64,000 nucleotides of DNA from Phascolomyces articulosus (Eukaryota; Mucoromycota; Mucoromycetes; Mucorales; Lichtheimiaceae). Every line of letters begins with the position of its first letter. Position 1 is the stretch's first letter. The notes beneath the pieces were generated by a model, which saw only the letters and a program-made list of their open reading frames with translations, was not told the origin of the DNA and searched no databases. Shown one piece after another: positions 45,351 to 58,606 of this stretch. Made by a program: the position numbers and the translations under genes. The DNA lies in assembly GCA_025677815.1 (NCBI GenBank), contig JAIXMP010000027.1:124001-188000 (forward strand), read 5' to 3'.

Positions 45351-47164
45351 ATGGCCCATTCTACGATTCCTGCACATGCTGTAGGGGGGATTGTGATCTC
45401 CGTCATTAAAGCGCTCTTGATTGACTTGATGGCCTTTACTCTTATTCTTCCACTGTTTCCTCGTTTATTAGATTATTATCGACAAGAAGAAGCAGGAAAC
45501 AAGGTATGTTACTTGAAAACTAGAATAATCTATGGGGGATTTTTTTTTTTGAAGTGAGCGTGTTGTCATATCCGACTTGTTTCCCTACCCTTACCTTTGT
45601 CGAATTTTTATCTATGGAATGAATATTAGGGTACGTTACTTAGATATGCATTACAAATTATGGAACAATATAAATACTTAATATCTGGTGATGGAGCAAA
45701 TCACGGAGATAAATGGGATACGGTATTTCTTGGAGGATTATTAGGGTCTTTATTTTCATTTCTACAATTTTTCGTATCACCGATTATTGGAAGAGCTAGT
45801 GATCGTTATGGACGTCGTAAAGTACTTTTATATACAATGGTAAAACTCCAATTTTTTATTTGCCAGCCCGAATATGAAATTGTGTACAGGCTCTCAATTT
45901 TTATTTGTCTTTCACCTTATTATGATGTGGCTAATATTGGCACTAGATTGGTAACTTGTTATCAACAGGAATTTGGATTTTTGCTCGATCATTTACAATG
46001 TTTTTATTGGCACGCATCGTGGCAGGTTTAAGTGAAGGCAATGTCCAATTAAGTATTGCGATTATTTCTGATATCACTCCACCAGATCAACGATCACGTA
46101 GTTTGGTAAATTATACTTTTTCTAATTATATCCCAATGTATCAACATAATTATATATTTATTTACTGATCCATTTCTTTTTATCTAAAAATTGGATAGGC
46201 ACTTGTTGGTATTGCATTTGCCATTGCATTCACATTTGGACCTGGTATCGGTGCTTGGTTTGCTTCTATCGACCTGAGTAAATTATTTCCATCCATCACA
46301 GGAATTTATCCATACTCCATGCCAGCCATCATTGCAATAGTCCTTTTGACTTGGGAAACAATTTACATTTACAAAGAGATCCCAGAAACAAACCCACCCC
46401 GTCCATCCTCGCCGTCGTCATCATCACCCAATGGAGAACAAGAACCAATGAACCATTACTTTAAAACACCTGAGAACAATGTAGAATCCATCGAAAAACG
46501 AATTAGCAATTTAAGACGACTCAAATTGATTCATGGTTTGCATTTGTTTCTGTTTTCTGGTATGGAATTTACCCTTGTCTTTTTGACATTTGACGTATTG
46601 GATTATTCAAATATGCAACAAGGAAAATTATTGGGCTACATGGGAATTCTATCAGCTTTGCTTCAAGGGGGGTATGTCCGTCGCCAAGTTGGCCGACTAG
46701 GTGAAAAAATGTTGGTATTACAAGGGATGGTTGCTTGCGTTCTTGGTCTATCGTCGCTGGCGATGATGGTTCTATCTAAAAAGCATCCTGTCTTTTGGCT
46801 CTATACGGGTGTTTCTTGTCTTGCTTTAACGACAGGTACGGTCGTTAATTGTCTTACGGGCATGGCCAGTTTACAATGTCAAAACGAACCTGAAGAAGAA
46901 AAAGAAGGCAGTAATAAGGAGGTGGAAGAGAAAAAAGAAGAAAAAATTGTCCAGCATCCACTGCTTGAAAAAGGTAGAGCCCTCGGTGAATTTCGAAGTT
47001 CTGGACAATTAGGTCGTGCATTAGGTCCTGTTTCAGCCTGTGGATTTTATTGGCTTGCTGGACCCGCCAAATGTTATGGTACGGGTGCTCTTCTTATGAG
47101 TATGATTACCCTTATTACATTACTCAGTGTTCCATCCACTCGTAAAGTAGTCAAAACAGAATAA
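45351..47164 (+). CDS. Major facilitator superfamily transporter, MFSD10/Tetran-like
   Basis: Four exons (45351-45503, 45630-45839, 45947-46105, 46199-47164) give 495 residues. The N-terminal half has the MFS pattern: a first membrane helix ([20 protein letters not shown]), the loop signature [20 protein letters not shown] (motif A), and helices 4-5 with [20 protein letters not shown] then [18 protein letters not shown]. This region is closest to the MFSD10/Tetran group. The third exon was placed at ACTAG (45946) because the nearer AG at 45969 breaks the frame. A charged loop (about residues 200-235 and again near 410, [17 protein letters not shown]) lies between helices. Family members export organic anions and drugs; the substrate here is unknown. 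Confidence 0.85.
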
Positions 47165-47344
47165 ATTGAAAAGTAATAAAAACAACAAAAATGATAATGT
47201 ATATTATTATGGTTTGTATGTTATATAGAAAAATAAGTAAATAAGAATATATATTTATTACATTAAGAAAAAAAATTATAATCTATAAAAAAATAAAAAA
47301 GTAATATAACAGGGCGAGCCAACAGGAAAGAAAGACCAAGGCAT

Positions 47345-48557
47345 TTACGAGGAGAACTAGGGCGATGAAGGTGATTGTGAGAAACAAGCATACAGAAAAA
47401 GTTTCATAATCAATCCGACTTACGTAGTTACTTGGGACAATGCCCGTGCTTCCGTCTGCTTTCTTTGCTTGCCACCAGTTACCCTTCTTGTCAAGGATTT
47501 CGAGTGTTTCATCCTTGGAGAAACTTAATTCATTAGGATCTTCTGGGTTTGCTTGATCTATATATTATTTAGTAAAAAAAACAGAGGTTATATAGGATAT
47601 TGTAAAAGTGTTGGAGATGTAATATTCATTAGCGATCGTGCTGTCAGTAGAATAGTAATAATACACTCCACTACTCTTTTATTGAGCAATGTCAAGTGGA
47701 TAAAAGAAAAATATGACAAACAAAACAAAGGGGGAGTAGAACGTCATAAAGACTTACATGAGTGTAATGCGGTAGCAGTTGGGAACTTTTGGTGTTCTTG
47801 ATGCGCCTGGGGAATCGGACCATCATTATTACCAGGGGTTTGAGGAAGTGGACTTTCCTTATTTCTTGTAGGATGAATAAAGTTACGTTGAATCATGGGT
47901 GCATTGACACGGGGCAAACCAGCCATACCTCGACCACCGTAGAAGAAGCTGTACAACTTTGATTCTTCGGAACAACCCAATAAAAAGACCCATAAATATT
48001 GCGCAATGATAAGAATAATCAGACCACCCAAAGTGGCCTTTGCTCCAGAACTGTCATTTTGTTCATAATACACAATGGGAATGACGTAGGTGAGGTAAAC
48101 AATACTCACTGCCAATAAAGTCAAAAGCTATATATATAAAGGATGGTTAAGAAAGTTTTTTTTTTCTTGAAAATGGTTATAGTGATAATAGAAAGTATAA
48201 AGAACATTACCATGCCTCTGTGAGGACCAAATCCTGCTAAACCTATCGCTATAATGACGCCCACCGTAAAGAACAGTTCAAAGATGATCACCCACCATGT
48301 TACGCCATGGAATGCAGCAACACAAGCGCCAATAAATGCAATTAACCAACCAGCCTATAATTATTTATGCGTTTATAAAAATAAATAACAAGAGAGATCA
48401 ATATATTTGGAATAAACCCTTTTCTTTATAGAATTTGTTATATATAGAAGAAAAAGAGGATTCTTTATCTATTGTAATATATTCTTACAACTGCGATTGC
48501 TGAGACTGTTGCGAGTACTGGATTTGACAAAGGATAAAGATTTCCGTAACTATCCAT
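47345..48557 (-). CDS. SHO1: SH3-domain transmembrane osmosensor Sho1
   Basis: Exons 48557-48489, 48354-48211, 48127-47758 and 47557-47424, plus a probable 12-nt last exon at 47356-47345, give about 242 residues. The start [20 protein letters not shown] and four membrane segments (including [20 protein letters not shown] and [19 protein letters not shown]) are typical of Sho1. A cytosolic linker ([15 protein letters not shown]) leads to an SH3 domain: [38 protein letters not shown]. Sho1 is the plasma-membrane adaptor of one branch of the HOG osmostress MAP-kinase pathway, where its SH3 binds Pbs2. The 3' end is uncertain. Without the last splice at the GTAAGT after SNY, the frame would run on through a hydrophobic segment to a stop at 47283. 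Confidence 0.9.
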
Positions 48558-49676
48558 AACGTAATTATAATAATAATAGTGAAGTTATCCTTTTTTAAAA
48601 AAAATGAGAAAAAGAGATCAAGAGCCCATGTAAAGCCATTACGCTTGATCATTTATTTCAAAAGTCTTGACTGGGGTCTTTGCTTCTTTGTGGGTTGTTC
48701 GTGGGAGGGGTATTTCCCATCATGTTTCATCTAGGGGAGGGGGAAAGGATGATATAATATAACGTAACTCTTTACTTACAACTTTCTATCATTCGTGTTG
48801 TTATATATCACCTTTCCTCCAATAAACATTCGCAGACGATTACGTTACTATTAATTGGAGCTAGAGAAAGTATATATTAAAAGTGCGTACGGAGTACTAC
48901 TATGTTTGAGAAGATAACCAGCAACAATAATCTTTATTCTGTATGTTGTAAAATGAAAGCTCAACCTTTATACTCCATAATCGTTCTATAAATTTTCCGT
49001 GCTCAAAAGGAAAGTTACACACTTTGTAAAATGAGAGATGGGTGTGAAACAGTTGATAAATCATTCTAGAGATGATGATTGTTACTTTACCCATACAGTT
49101 GATATGGTAAGCCATATCCAATCAACTCATTTTCTACAAGGATATCTAAACCAACATTGAGGTCCATGTCACAAAGTAATTATGACGTATCTATTGAACC
49201 AATGCACTATGTTGCATATCCCCTCATGTCACGGTTCTATTACCAAAATAACTTGATTATGGAATTGCCGTGGTGGCAAACACTATTCCCAGGCCATATT
49301 CAACCAACACCATTTAGAAAAAAGGCACATCAACACACATAAACCTTCTTTTTTCAATTGTAAAAAATTCAGTAAAATACCAAAACAATAAAAAAAATTA
49401 CATACACGCACACATAACACACATGTTTATCAAAAAAAGAAAAAAAAAGAGAAAAAGAATGATTTTTGATCCGTACAATTATTGCAGCACACAACCAGAG
49501 AGCAGTTTGGTGGCCGATGAAATTATTGATTTAAATAGACAAAAACACAATAAAAAACAACTAATAGCAATCGTCCAAATGTTAAACTACAATAAGTATC
49601 TAAATGGCTCCAATTTTAACGGTACTATAGAATAGGATAGAAAAAAATAAAAAAGTTAATATTCACACACATTATC
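48558..49676. other. Intergenic upstream of SHO1
   Basis: No supported gene. Contains GGGAGGGG/TAGGGGAGGG patches near 48715-48750 and several short unsupported frames. Confidence 0.4.
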
Positions 49677-50049
49677 CTAATGTTTCAGCTTAAAAAAAAT
49701 AAAGAGATGAGGATCAATTCAATTATACTGTACCTTGTGGAAACCAATGTCGTTGGCATATTCACGGAAACATTGACGGCAGATGTTCAAGTTGTACTTG
49801 CGGATCAAAGCAGCACGGTGAGCGCAGACACGGCTATCCAATTCAACATTTTTTTTTCATGTTAGTAAAAAATATATAATGATTATAAAAAAGTCGAAGC
49901 ATGTTTATTTTTTTACATTTAATGAAAAAAATACGCTCAGCCTCCTTTCTTTTATTTCCAATAATAATAAAATAGAAGAATACATACCATTGACGGGAGC
50001 CCTTACCGAATTGACGGGGGCGCGAATTCCAAACGTTATCGTGAGCCAT
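49677..50049 (-). CDS. RPS29: 40S ribosomal protein S29 (uS14)
   Basis: Three exons (50049-49988, 49833-49734, 49688-49677) give 57 residues, close to the 56 of most eukaryotes. The protein starts [19 protein letters not shown]. It has the zinc-binding CxxC pairs (QCRVC and ICRQC), the core [20 protein letters not shown] and the end NDIGFHKLKH. The last coding exon is only 12 nt (three codons plus stop); it was found by extending the frame over a GT-AG intron because the family requires a few residues after GFHK. uS14 sits in the head of the small ribosomal subunit. Codon use (CGT, AAG, TTC) is that of a highly expressed gene. Confidence 0.95.
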
Positions 50050-50885
50050 TTTTTGTATGCGATTGAGAGAAGGAAGCCAACTATTTCAAAAATTCGACAA
50101 TCTTTTTTTTCCAATGTGGCTTGTACGAGGATTTTTTTTTCGTTCAACAGGTACCGATCCTCTTGGCCAATCATAAAGCATCTGTGATTCAATATTTTCT
50201 GTCTGCAGTCTCCCACTCAATCCAATAGACAGGTTGGATCATTATCTTTAGTTACGAATAAGAGGTTTTTTTTTTCTTTTTTTTTTTTTACAATTAAAAT
50301 GAGATAAACAGCCAAATCCTTACTGTGGTGCTTAACAAATGGACACAATAATATGTAGCCAGTGGTTAGATAAATAGCTCATTTTAGAGACACTGCCTCA
50401 TCTTGGAAAAATAAAAGACGAGCTTCTTTCATCCATGATCCACCATGACAGATCCTGACGTTGAATTTATCGAGAATAAGCATTTTCCGCTGTTGCTCAA
50501 TAATTTTATTTAAAAAAGTCTCTATCAATAATACATTGGAGAATAATTTTTATGATTTTATACAATGGGATCAAAAAATCTGTCATTTATATATTTTTTA
50601 TACGTATAAGATAGATACTATAAAAAAAGGAAAAAAAATAGATATAAAGAAGAAAAAAATGTTCAAACAACAATATATAGTTCAAAAAAGAGATATAAGA
50701 TGGGAATGTGTAGTAGAGATCAAAAGGGGATAGATAAAGGTAAAAAAAAGAAGACGAGGAGGGGGAAAAATACGTTATATGTAAAAGAAAGGAAACAACA
50801 TGAGGAGGTATATAATATAAAGAATATTTACTAAAAAAAACTAGTCAGTTGGCTTCTCTTTTTTTATAGAAAAAAATGAGGGTGT
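50050..50885. other. Intergenic between RPS29 and kinesin
   Basis: RPS29 promoter followed by AT-rich DNA up to the kinesin 3' end. The frame at 50461-50733 is Lys/Ile-rich and unsupported. Confidence 0.4.
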
Positions 50886-53800
50886 TTATCGAGAAGAATT
50901 CATAAGACCAGAAATCCAAGAGGTTCGCTTATCACGAGCCGTGGGGGCATCATTATCAGCGACGGTAGCTCCACCACGCAAGGGTTTAGCAATACGACCA
51001 AATGTCAATGAAGCCATGGAATTTTGTGATTTTTGTTGAGAACGGGCTTGTTCAAGACGTTCACGTACAGCTTGAAGTTGTGCTTCGAACTTTTGATTTT
51101 GTGTAATTAATTTTTCTTGAGCATCTTGCAAAAGGGCTTCAAGGCTTTGAATACGTTCATTACGAGCAATTAATTTACGTTCAGCTAAAGCGACTTCCTT
51201 TTTGAGGGATGCATTTTGTTCAACAAGCTAAAGGGTAGAGTATCATGCGCATGATGATAGAGTGTGAGTGGTTGATCGACTGTTATTGTGGTATTAGAGA
51301 ACATTAAAAAAGAAATAGTTATGAATGAATCAATTTTTACCTGCTTTTGTACATTGGTTAATTGTTCCAAGTTACGTTCCAAGAAAGCCATCTTCTTTTG
51401 TTGTGCCTTGTTATTACTTGTCTTCAAGACATTATTATAATGTTCGCGAGTTTCATCAAGAGACATTTCAAGTTCCACCACACGTTCACAACGGTTTTGA
51501 AGATCACGCATCAATGCCTTCTTCATGACCTCAAAGTCAGCCAATTGTTGGGCCATGGACTTGCGCATACGTTCAAGATCCTTTTCCTTTTCAGAAAGAT
51601 CACCATTAGCAGCACCATTGGCAACAGGAGGTTGGTTGGCTTGTTCAGAAAGCGTGGCTTGCAATTGATCATTAGCAGCCTTCAAATCTTCCAAGGCTTT
51701 ACCAAGACGTTCTTGATCTTGTTGCTTACGTTCCAATTGAAGTTTCAACTCTTCGATTTCCTTTTGTTGCACTTCCTTCTTGGCATGATGGGCAGCTTCC
51801 AATTTGCTCTTGATCTCGGCAATGGTTTCAGTAATATCTGCCTTAGATTTGACACCTGCTTCTTCTTCAGCAATGGTCTTGTCTAAAAGTTCCTCATATT
51901 CTTGTTCGAGAGAACCTAATTTGGCTTCAAGATCGGCCTTTTTGCGTTCCATGGTACCCTTTTCGTAGGTCAAGTCATGGATCGTCTTGGTATGTTGATC
52001 CAAAAGTACCTTGGATTCAGCTAATTCTCGACGAAGAGAAACAATTTCTTCAGTGCTCAAAGCATTGGTATTTTCACCATCCAATTTGCTAAGTGCATCA
52101 CGAATTTGTCGTTCCTTTTCATTGATTTGTCCCTACAGAGAGAAAATATATAAAAAGTGTGATATGAATAAAAGTTTGGTTGGTTATAACGCAACTCATT
52201 TTTTTTTACATATAGAGAAATACATACAGAAGGATCGAATCCAGACATCATTTGGGCCATCTTTTCGGCCTTCTTCTTCTCTTTTTCACCATCAGAAGCT
52301 TCCTTGTGAGCAACACGGACTTCAGCAAGGTTCTTCTTTAATTCTTCAAGTTCAGCAATCAAATCTTGGTTGGCTTCCTTGAGAGAATCCACAGTGATGG
52401 CATTCTCTTTACTTTCATAAGACACCTTTTGAAGTTGAAGACGTAATTCATTCAATTCTGTGGTCATTTGTTGATTTTCCTTGGTGACGGTTTGTTCTTG
52501 TTCCTTGAAATAAGACATTTCTTCCTTGAGGGATTCAAGCAACTTTTCACGATTGGCCAATTCGGTTTCCTTTTCAGCAATTTGATCCATCAATTCGTTT
52601 TCACGCTTCATGTACTCTTCACGTTCATCCTTTTCAAGAACAATGGCTGGTGTAGCAGGACGTGATAATTCTTCAGCCACAGCAGGGGATGCTACAGCAG
52701 CAGCAGCTGAATTCTTCCCTGTGCCTGAAGGCAATGCCTTGAAATCACCCTTGTTGAGTTTATCCATGGTAACCCATTTTTCTTCAGGTACAGTATTACC
52801 AGCACGCCAGACATTGACTTCGCCTTCCAAAGCAGCAATATACGTTTGGAAAGTGACGGCATCAGATTTGACTTTCTTGAGAAGAGCCTTGAGTTCGGCA
52901 GGTGAAAGATCAGCATTCACCTTAGCCTTGTTCTTAATGGTCTTTGCACGTACACCGAAACGAATGGTAGATAATGTTTCAGCTTCGTTGTAAGAGGAAG
53001 GAGAACAATTGATGATCAATGTTGTACGTGAATTACCACCCAATGATTCTTGTAAAATACGAGTCAATTTGGAATCACGATAAGGAACGTGGCTCGACTA
53101 TATAGAAACATTCGTTTCCATGGTGAGATATATATAAAAAATAAGATAGAGATATTGATTCATTCGCATTAAAAAAGCTATATTGTTTACCTTTCCATCA
53201 GTCAATGCATTAATGACCATACCAAGGGCTGTCAAAGATTTATTAATCTTTTTAGCTTCTTCAAGTGTTTGACCTGATGCACCAGTTTTACCGACCTATC
53301 AATATATATATATATATATGAATATAAACAAATAAGCATGATGGTGAATAATGAATTACAGTAAGGCAAATTTCATTTTCAGCCGAGTTTGATATACAGA
53401 TAGAAAGGTCGATACCATTATTTTTAAGGAGAAGAAAAAAATAGAGAAAAGGTATAAAGATCAATTGCTTACCTTTTCGGAACCGGCCAAATCGACAAGA
53501 TAAAGTTTACCACTCTTTGCAGCACCCGTATCCACATTCTTTTGAGTAATTGTAATTTGAACAATAGAATGACTTCGAGAACTCTCTGCGTTCATGTTGG
53601 TATAAGCAACCACACGATTGTTACCACCTCGACGCATGACTTCATAGACTTCATCGGAGGAACCAACATATACTTCAAGTAAATCCTTGACATAGATACC
53701 CTTTTGTTTATCTTCATGAATAGGTAAATTATCACGCGATGCTATATATATAAGAGAGAGATAGAAGATAGATCAGTATTCTGTTTTTTTTTAAAAAAAA

Positions 53801-54644
53801 AAAGTTGATATGAAGAGGTGATAATAATAAAAACGTACGATTCAATAAATCTCGGACTTTCTCCATATAAATTTCCATATAAGAAACCTTGACGGTGAAT
53901 TCAATGTTACTAGGTGCAGCCAAGATACTGGCAAAGATTTGTTCAACAATACGTGGAGTGATACCCTTGGTTTCTTCATTATCAATATCAGCACCCTAAG
54001 AAGAAGTATATATTTAGTTTTTTGATATGCAGTGCGAAAATAAAGAGAGTTTCTTTGATAGCATATGCATCTTGTACATATGAAAAAAAAGAATGTATGT
54101 CATTTTACCATCATAGTATAGGTTTTACCAGAACCGGTTTGACCATAAGCAAAGACCGTACCGTTATAACCAGCAGTAACGTCTAGTAGATGTGGATGAT
54201 GGTGGGGGGAAAGGATATCAAATATATAAAGTTCGGTCAGTGTATTCCGGGTGTGTGTATAGGTTACGTTACATCATATCATATGAAATCTATCTATCGC
54301 TTATCGATAATAATAATAATAAAAAAAGAATGAGATGCATACCATCCACGATGCTTTTCACACTGTATTCAAAAATCTCTTTTTGTGCAGTGTTGCTACC
54401 ATAGACCTTGTCAAATGCAAAAGAAGATTTTGATTCCGTTCCCTATTTTAATAAAAAGTCATTAGCATCCAAAAAAGCGCGGGTTACGTTTTTTTCTTCT
54501 TTTATTTAAAATAATAATACGAACATTAAGTCGGACAGAGGTTCCTTCATCGTCAATTTCAATAATGGGGGTACCACCTTCTCTAATCTCGAGTTTGTTT
54601 TGAGGTCGAAAACGGCATACTACTTTAATGCTGTTCCCGGACAT
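50886..54644 (-). CDS. Kinesin-1 heavy chain (conventional kinesin)
   Basis: Nine exons (54644-54525, 54442-54343, 54182-54109, 53995-53839, 53741-53473, 53295-53191, 53097-52228, 52132-51341, 51227-50886) total 2829 nt, giving 942 residues, the normal length. The N-terminal motor starts [19 protein letters not shown] and has the P-loop GQTGSGKT, switch [10 protein letters not shown] and switch [10 protein letters not shown]. The neck and neck-linker region ([19 protein letters not shown]) follows. The stalk is long coiled coil. The tail keeps the autoinhibitory RIAKPLRGG motif that binds the motor heads in conventional kinesin. It drives plus-end transport of vesicles along microtubules and supports hyphal tip growth. 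Donors are GT, one of them GTTCGT after exon 1. The gene appears fully intact. Confidence 0.96.
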
Positions 54645-56049
54645 GGTGGCGAATGGGATGGGAAGGAGAAAAGTTTAAAAAAAGAAAAAGAGAAAAAAAG
54701 AAAAAAGAAAAAAGAGGAGAACGGAAGGAGGAACGGAGCAGAGAGAAAAAGGTACACAGCAGACTACACACACACAGTACAGTATACACACACGAAAGGG
54801 GTTAGGAAAATCCAAAAGGTTATACGATAAAAAAAAAAAAGCTAAACACGACGCGCGGGGCTGGCTCAAAAGGTTGAGAAGGGGAGCTTCAAAAAGTGGA
54901 CAGGTTTGACAAACTGCTTGTTGCGTATCGTATAAAAGTGTTGTACAAGCTTGCTTCAATAAGTTAAAACCTATTTCAAGGTTCCGGAAGACTGACGGCC
55001 GAGTATTATATCACTTCATTTTTACTTGTATAAGTTTTACCCACACTTGTTTTACGCGTGAACTTCCAATGGTACCTTTTTTTCGCTGATGTTGTTACTG
55101 ATTTCATTCTCCCCCAACGAAAAGCCCCATGATATATAGTAAAAGTATCATAACAATATAAAAACCATGGGAACAAATAATAATACTCCTTCTTTCTTCT
55201 TGTTATGGTGAAAATAATGATGATGAAGGATGGTGTTGTTACCAATACTATTTATCTTGTGTGTACAAAAAGTATTTGTGTGTGTGTGTGTGGTACATGA
55301 TGCAACATTCTGCACATAACAGAGCCACACATTCATCATCATCCATCTTCTGATCTTCTTGCAATCAACCTTGTGCATAAAACACCCACTTACTATAGTT
55401 CCCGGTCGGGTAACCAAAAAGAACGGAGTTGACGGATTTCGGACTCTTCCTTTACAGACGTTATTTTTTTTTCATCTTACCCAACGATCCTCTTTTTTTA
55501 TTAATCACAAGAACTTCTAATCATGATTCTTCAGTTATTCATAATAACAATAAGATGGTAGAATGTATAAAAGGTATGCCATTACTTTATTTCTACAAGT
55601 AAAAGTTTTTTATGGGCTGGGTAAGATTGTTGTTGTTGTTGTTGACCTGTGTAGGGGTGCACAGACAACTCGATTTAGGAAGCATCTTATTACTAAATAG
55701 CAAAAGAAAACAAGTGATACCAAATACAGTTCAGATCTTGTGTTTTTTTTAGTAACGATAAAAGACTCGTCATCTAAACATCCCATGTCTTTTCTTCTCT
55801 CTTTTAAATGACTATAGTCCTGAGCTAAGGATAAAAAAAAGTTTTTAAGATAATATGCAGCAGCAAATAGCACTCTCTCATTCCAATGGATTGGATAGAT
55901 AGGAAAGACATAGCATTTAAGTGGAGATAGTACTTATTATCCAATAAATCATAAAAGAATAAGAACAAGAAGAAAGAGGAGGAAGGGAGAGAGTGATCTT
56001 CTAAAATGACTGAAAGGTTAAAAAAATGCATAATGAAAAGCTTATGTAA
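54645..56049. other. Intergenic upstream of kinesin
   Basis: Purine-rich then mixed. Contains a GT/AC-rich microsatellite-like stretch near 55274-55291. The short frames are not convincing. Confidence 0.4.
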
Positions 56050-56333
56050 TTTACCTGTAATGGTAATGAAAAATGCAGGATAAATACCTTATTAAAAAAA
56101 ATAAGTCATTGTTACGAAGAAAAAGATTGCGGGTTGATTGATAGTATTGACATAAGTTGGTATCATTCAATGTATTCATGGTAGGACTAGTTGGTAAATC
56201 AAAGACAATGCAGATCAATGGGATCAAAACACACATAAATTCATCTACTTGATGAAACCATGTTTGCCATTCTTGTTGATTTGGATGAAGAGTAGGATCA
56301 CCTGTAAGAAAATAAGATTGATATTATTACATA

Positions 56334-56384
<51 letters not shown>

Positions 56385-56640
56385 CAAATAATAATAAAGT
56401 GTCGTTAACTAAAGACTGTAATCGTTGTTGAGAAAGACGGATATCATCAACAATAAGATAATGTTTGGTTGGTCAGTAACCCATGTGAGTCGAGTACACG
56501 AGAAAGGTGTTTTGCTGAATTGAATGCAATAACACGAGGCAATTGACGTAAAACAATAAAATAATGAGCCGGAAGAAGTGGGTCAGTTACAACCTCTTGG
56601 ATACATGCCAAAGCATCGTTGACATTACTATAACGAGTGA
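56050..56640 (-). pseudogene. Fragment of an unidentified gene with a 44-T intronic tract
   Basis: On the minus strand an exon-like piece (56628-56460) reads NDALACIQEVVTDPLLPAHY, then FIVLRQLPRVIAFNSAKHL. A +1 shift near 56465 is needed to continue with HYLIVDDIRLSQQRLQS. After an intron-like gap that holds a 44-nt T run (56339-56382, plus strand), the next exon (about 56303-56090) reads DPTLHPNQQEWQTWFHQVDE, then FMCVLIPLICIVFDLPTSPT. The first donor would be GC rather than GT. No start is seen; the upstream side is interrupted by the palindrome element at 56905. I do not recognise the family. Confidence 0.45.
56339..56382 (+). repeat. Homopolymer of 44 T
   Basis: Longest homopolymer in the window; lies between two exon-like pieces of the minus-strand fragment. 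Confidence 0.9.
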
Positions 56641-56942
56641 ATCATAAGAAGAAAAACAAAAAATACCTTTGCACATGACGTGTATTGTATATACCCAAAA
56701 AAAAAGCATTTATTATAGCAATTGGTCGAGTGCAATATATCACGGTACTGATAGGTTAAGGTATATCTAATAGAGATCGAAAGGAACCAGTATAATAACT
56801 CTCACTCATCTAATTTTGGAAGGAGGCGAGTTAAGAATGCTGAAATCGAGTTAAAGGGATTTATTACAGATACCAAGATTTTCGCTTAGGGACACCAAAC
56901 TTTCGGCACGCATAGCATGTCTGGACTCAGGGGAATAAATTC

Positions 56943-57758
56943 GGCGGACCTCACAAGGCTGGACCTACCAGTCAGCCAATCACTACATAAGATAAGGTCC
57001 TGTAAAAAAAAATAGCTGAACTGGTGCTTTTTCTATGAAACTTTCTCGACGCATAACACTTCTTTTGACAATTACTTCTTCGCCTTTTAATTCGCCTTCT
57101 GCTTAGTCTTCTGCTTGGCCATATAGTTATCCTTTTGCTTAACCTTCTACTTTGCCATTTAGCTTCCATTTTACTTCGCCCCTAGCGAACTATATTACTA
57201 TTTTTTTTTTCTCATTAGATGTTTATATACTATTAAATTACAGACATTGTATTATTTATCATAGTTTAGCCCCGTTATTATTATAGTTTACACCTTAGGA
57301 ACATGTATTTTATTAGCGTCGTTTATCATTATCTTAGCCTCTGTAGACAAACTGTATAAATATAAAACTTTTTTTTTTTTTTACAAAACTTTTCATTTAC
57401 TCCTTACCTATTCTTCATCCAGCGTTTTTATTATTGTACACCAACGATCAAAATACAGACACGAACCCTACATTGAGAACGAACAACAAGAGAAGAAGAG
57501 TTAGTCATCTTGTAGGTGTTCCAAATTCCAGGTCAATCGACGCTCAGTTTCCGATCTACTTCAACTATTGGAGAAAGAGACACTTCATCGATTTCATCAT
57601 TAAGTGGAAATATGGTTTGTTTATATTTAGTAAAAATATTTGGATTAATTGAGTATGTAAAAAAATATATAAAAGCCCTTTTAGAAATTTATTTGATTTT
57701 TGGAGAGTCCATAGAGTGACAGCACTCACTTTATAGACTCCAAAAATCGAAGAATTTA
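56943..57758 (+). repeat. Left arm of the palindrome
   Basis: Reverse complement of 57791-58606. Contains a degenerate tandem motif of about 10 bp (TTCTGCTTAG/TTTTGCTTAA type) around 57080-57175 and open frames that are repeated in the other arm. Confidence 0.9.
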
Positions 57759-57790
57759 TTCCCCTGAGTCCAGACATGCTATGCGTGCCA

Positions 57791-58606
57791 TAAATTCTTC
57801 GATTTTTGGAGTCTATAAAGTGAGTGCTGTCACTCTATGGACTCTCCAAAAATCAAATAAATTTCTAAAAGGGCTTTTATATATTTTTTTACATACTCAA
57901 TTAATCCAAATATTTTTACTAAATATAAACAAACCATATTTCCACTTAATGATGAAATCGATGAAGTGTCTCTTTCTCCAATAGTTGAAGTAGATCGGAA
58001 ACTGAGCGTCGATTGACCTGGAATTTGGAACACCTACAAGATGACTAACTCTTCTTCTCTTGTTGTTCGTTCTCAATGTAGGGTTCGTGTCTGTATTTTG
58101 ATCGTTGGTGTACAATAATAAAAACGCTGGATGAAGAATAGGTAAGGAGTAAATGAAAAGTTTTGTAAAAAAAAAAAAAAGTTTTATATTTATACAGTTT
58201 GTCTACAGAGGCTAAGATAATGATAAACGACGCTAATAAAATACATGTTCCTAAGGTGTAAACTATAATAATAACGGGGCTAAACTATGATAAATAATAC
58301 AATGTCTGTAATTTAATAGTATATAAACATCTAATGAGAAAAAAAAAATAGTAATATAGTTCGCTAGGGGCGAAGTAAAATGGAAGCTAAATGGCAAAGT
58401 AGAAGGTTAAGCAAAAGGATAACTATATGGCCAAGCAGAAGACTAAGCAGAAGGCGAATTAAAAGGCGAAGAAGTAATTGTCGAAAGAAGTGTTATGCGT
58501 CGAGAAAGTTTCATAGAAAAAGCACCAGTTCAGCTATTTTTTTTTACAGGACCTTATCTTATGTAGTGATTGGCTGACTGGTAGGTCCAGCCTTGTGAGG
58601 TCCGCC
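57791..58606 (-). repeat. Right arm of the palindrome
   Basis: Inverted partner of 56943-57758, separated by a 32-nt centre. Confidence 0.9.

Larger units (their letters stand above)
56905..58606. mobile_element. Foldback-like transposable element: near-perfect 816-bp palindrome with 8-bp target duplication
   Basis: The arms 56943-57758 and 57791-58606 are each 816 nt and inverted; I found a single base difference (near 57070 against 58481). A 37-bp segment at 56905-56941 (begins GGCACGCATAGCATG) is repeated inverted at 57753-57789, in the middle of the palindrome. So one unit of 885 bp (56905-57789) has its own perfect terminal repeats, and an inverted second copy missing both terminal repeats follows it. 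The whole is flanked by AAACTTTC (56897-56904 and 58607-58614). Eight-bp duplications are typical of hAT elements, but the ends do not show a clear hAT consensus. No transposase is encoded. Confidence 0.8.

Noticed and set aside
51325..52993. Several plus-strand open frames of 65-174 codons
   Set aside because: Antisense shadows of the kinesin coiled-coil exons.
57434..58115. Pairs of identical open frames in both palindrome arms, including an Arg/Ser-rich one
   Set aside because: They exist only because the arms are copies; composition is repeat-like and no transposase motif is present.
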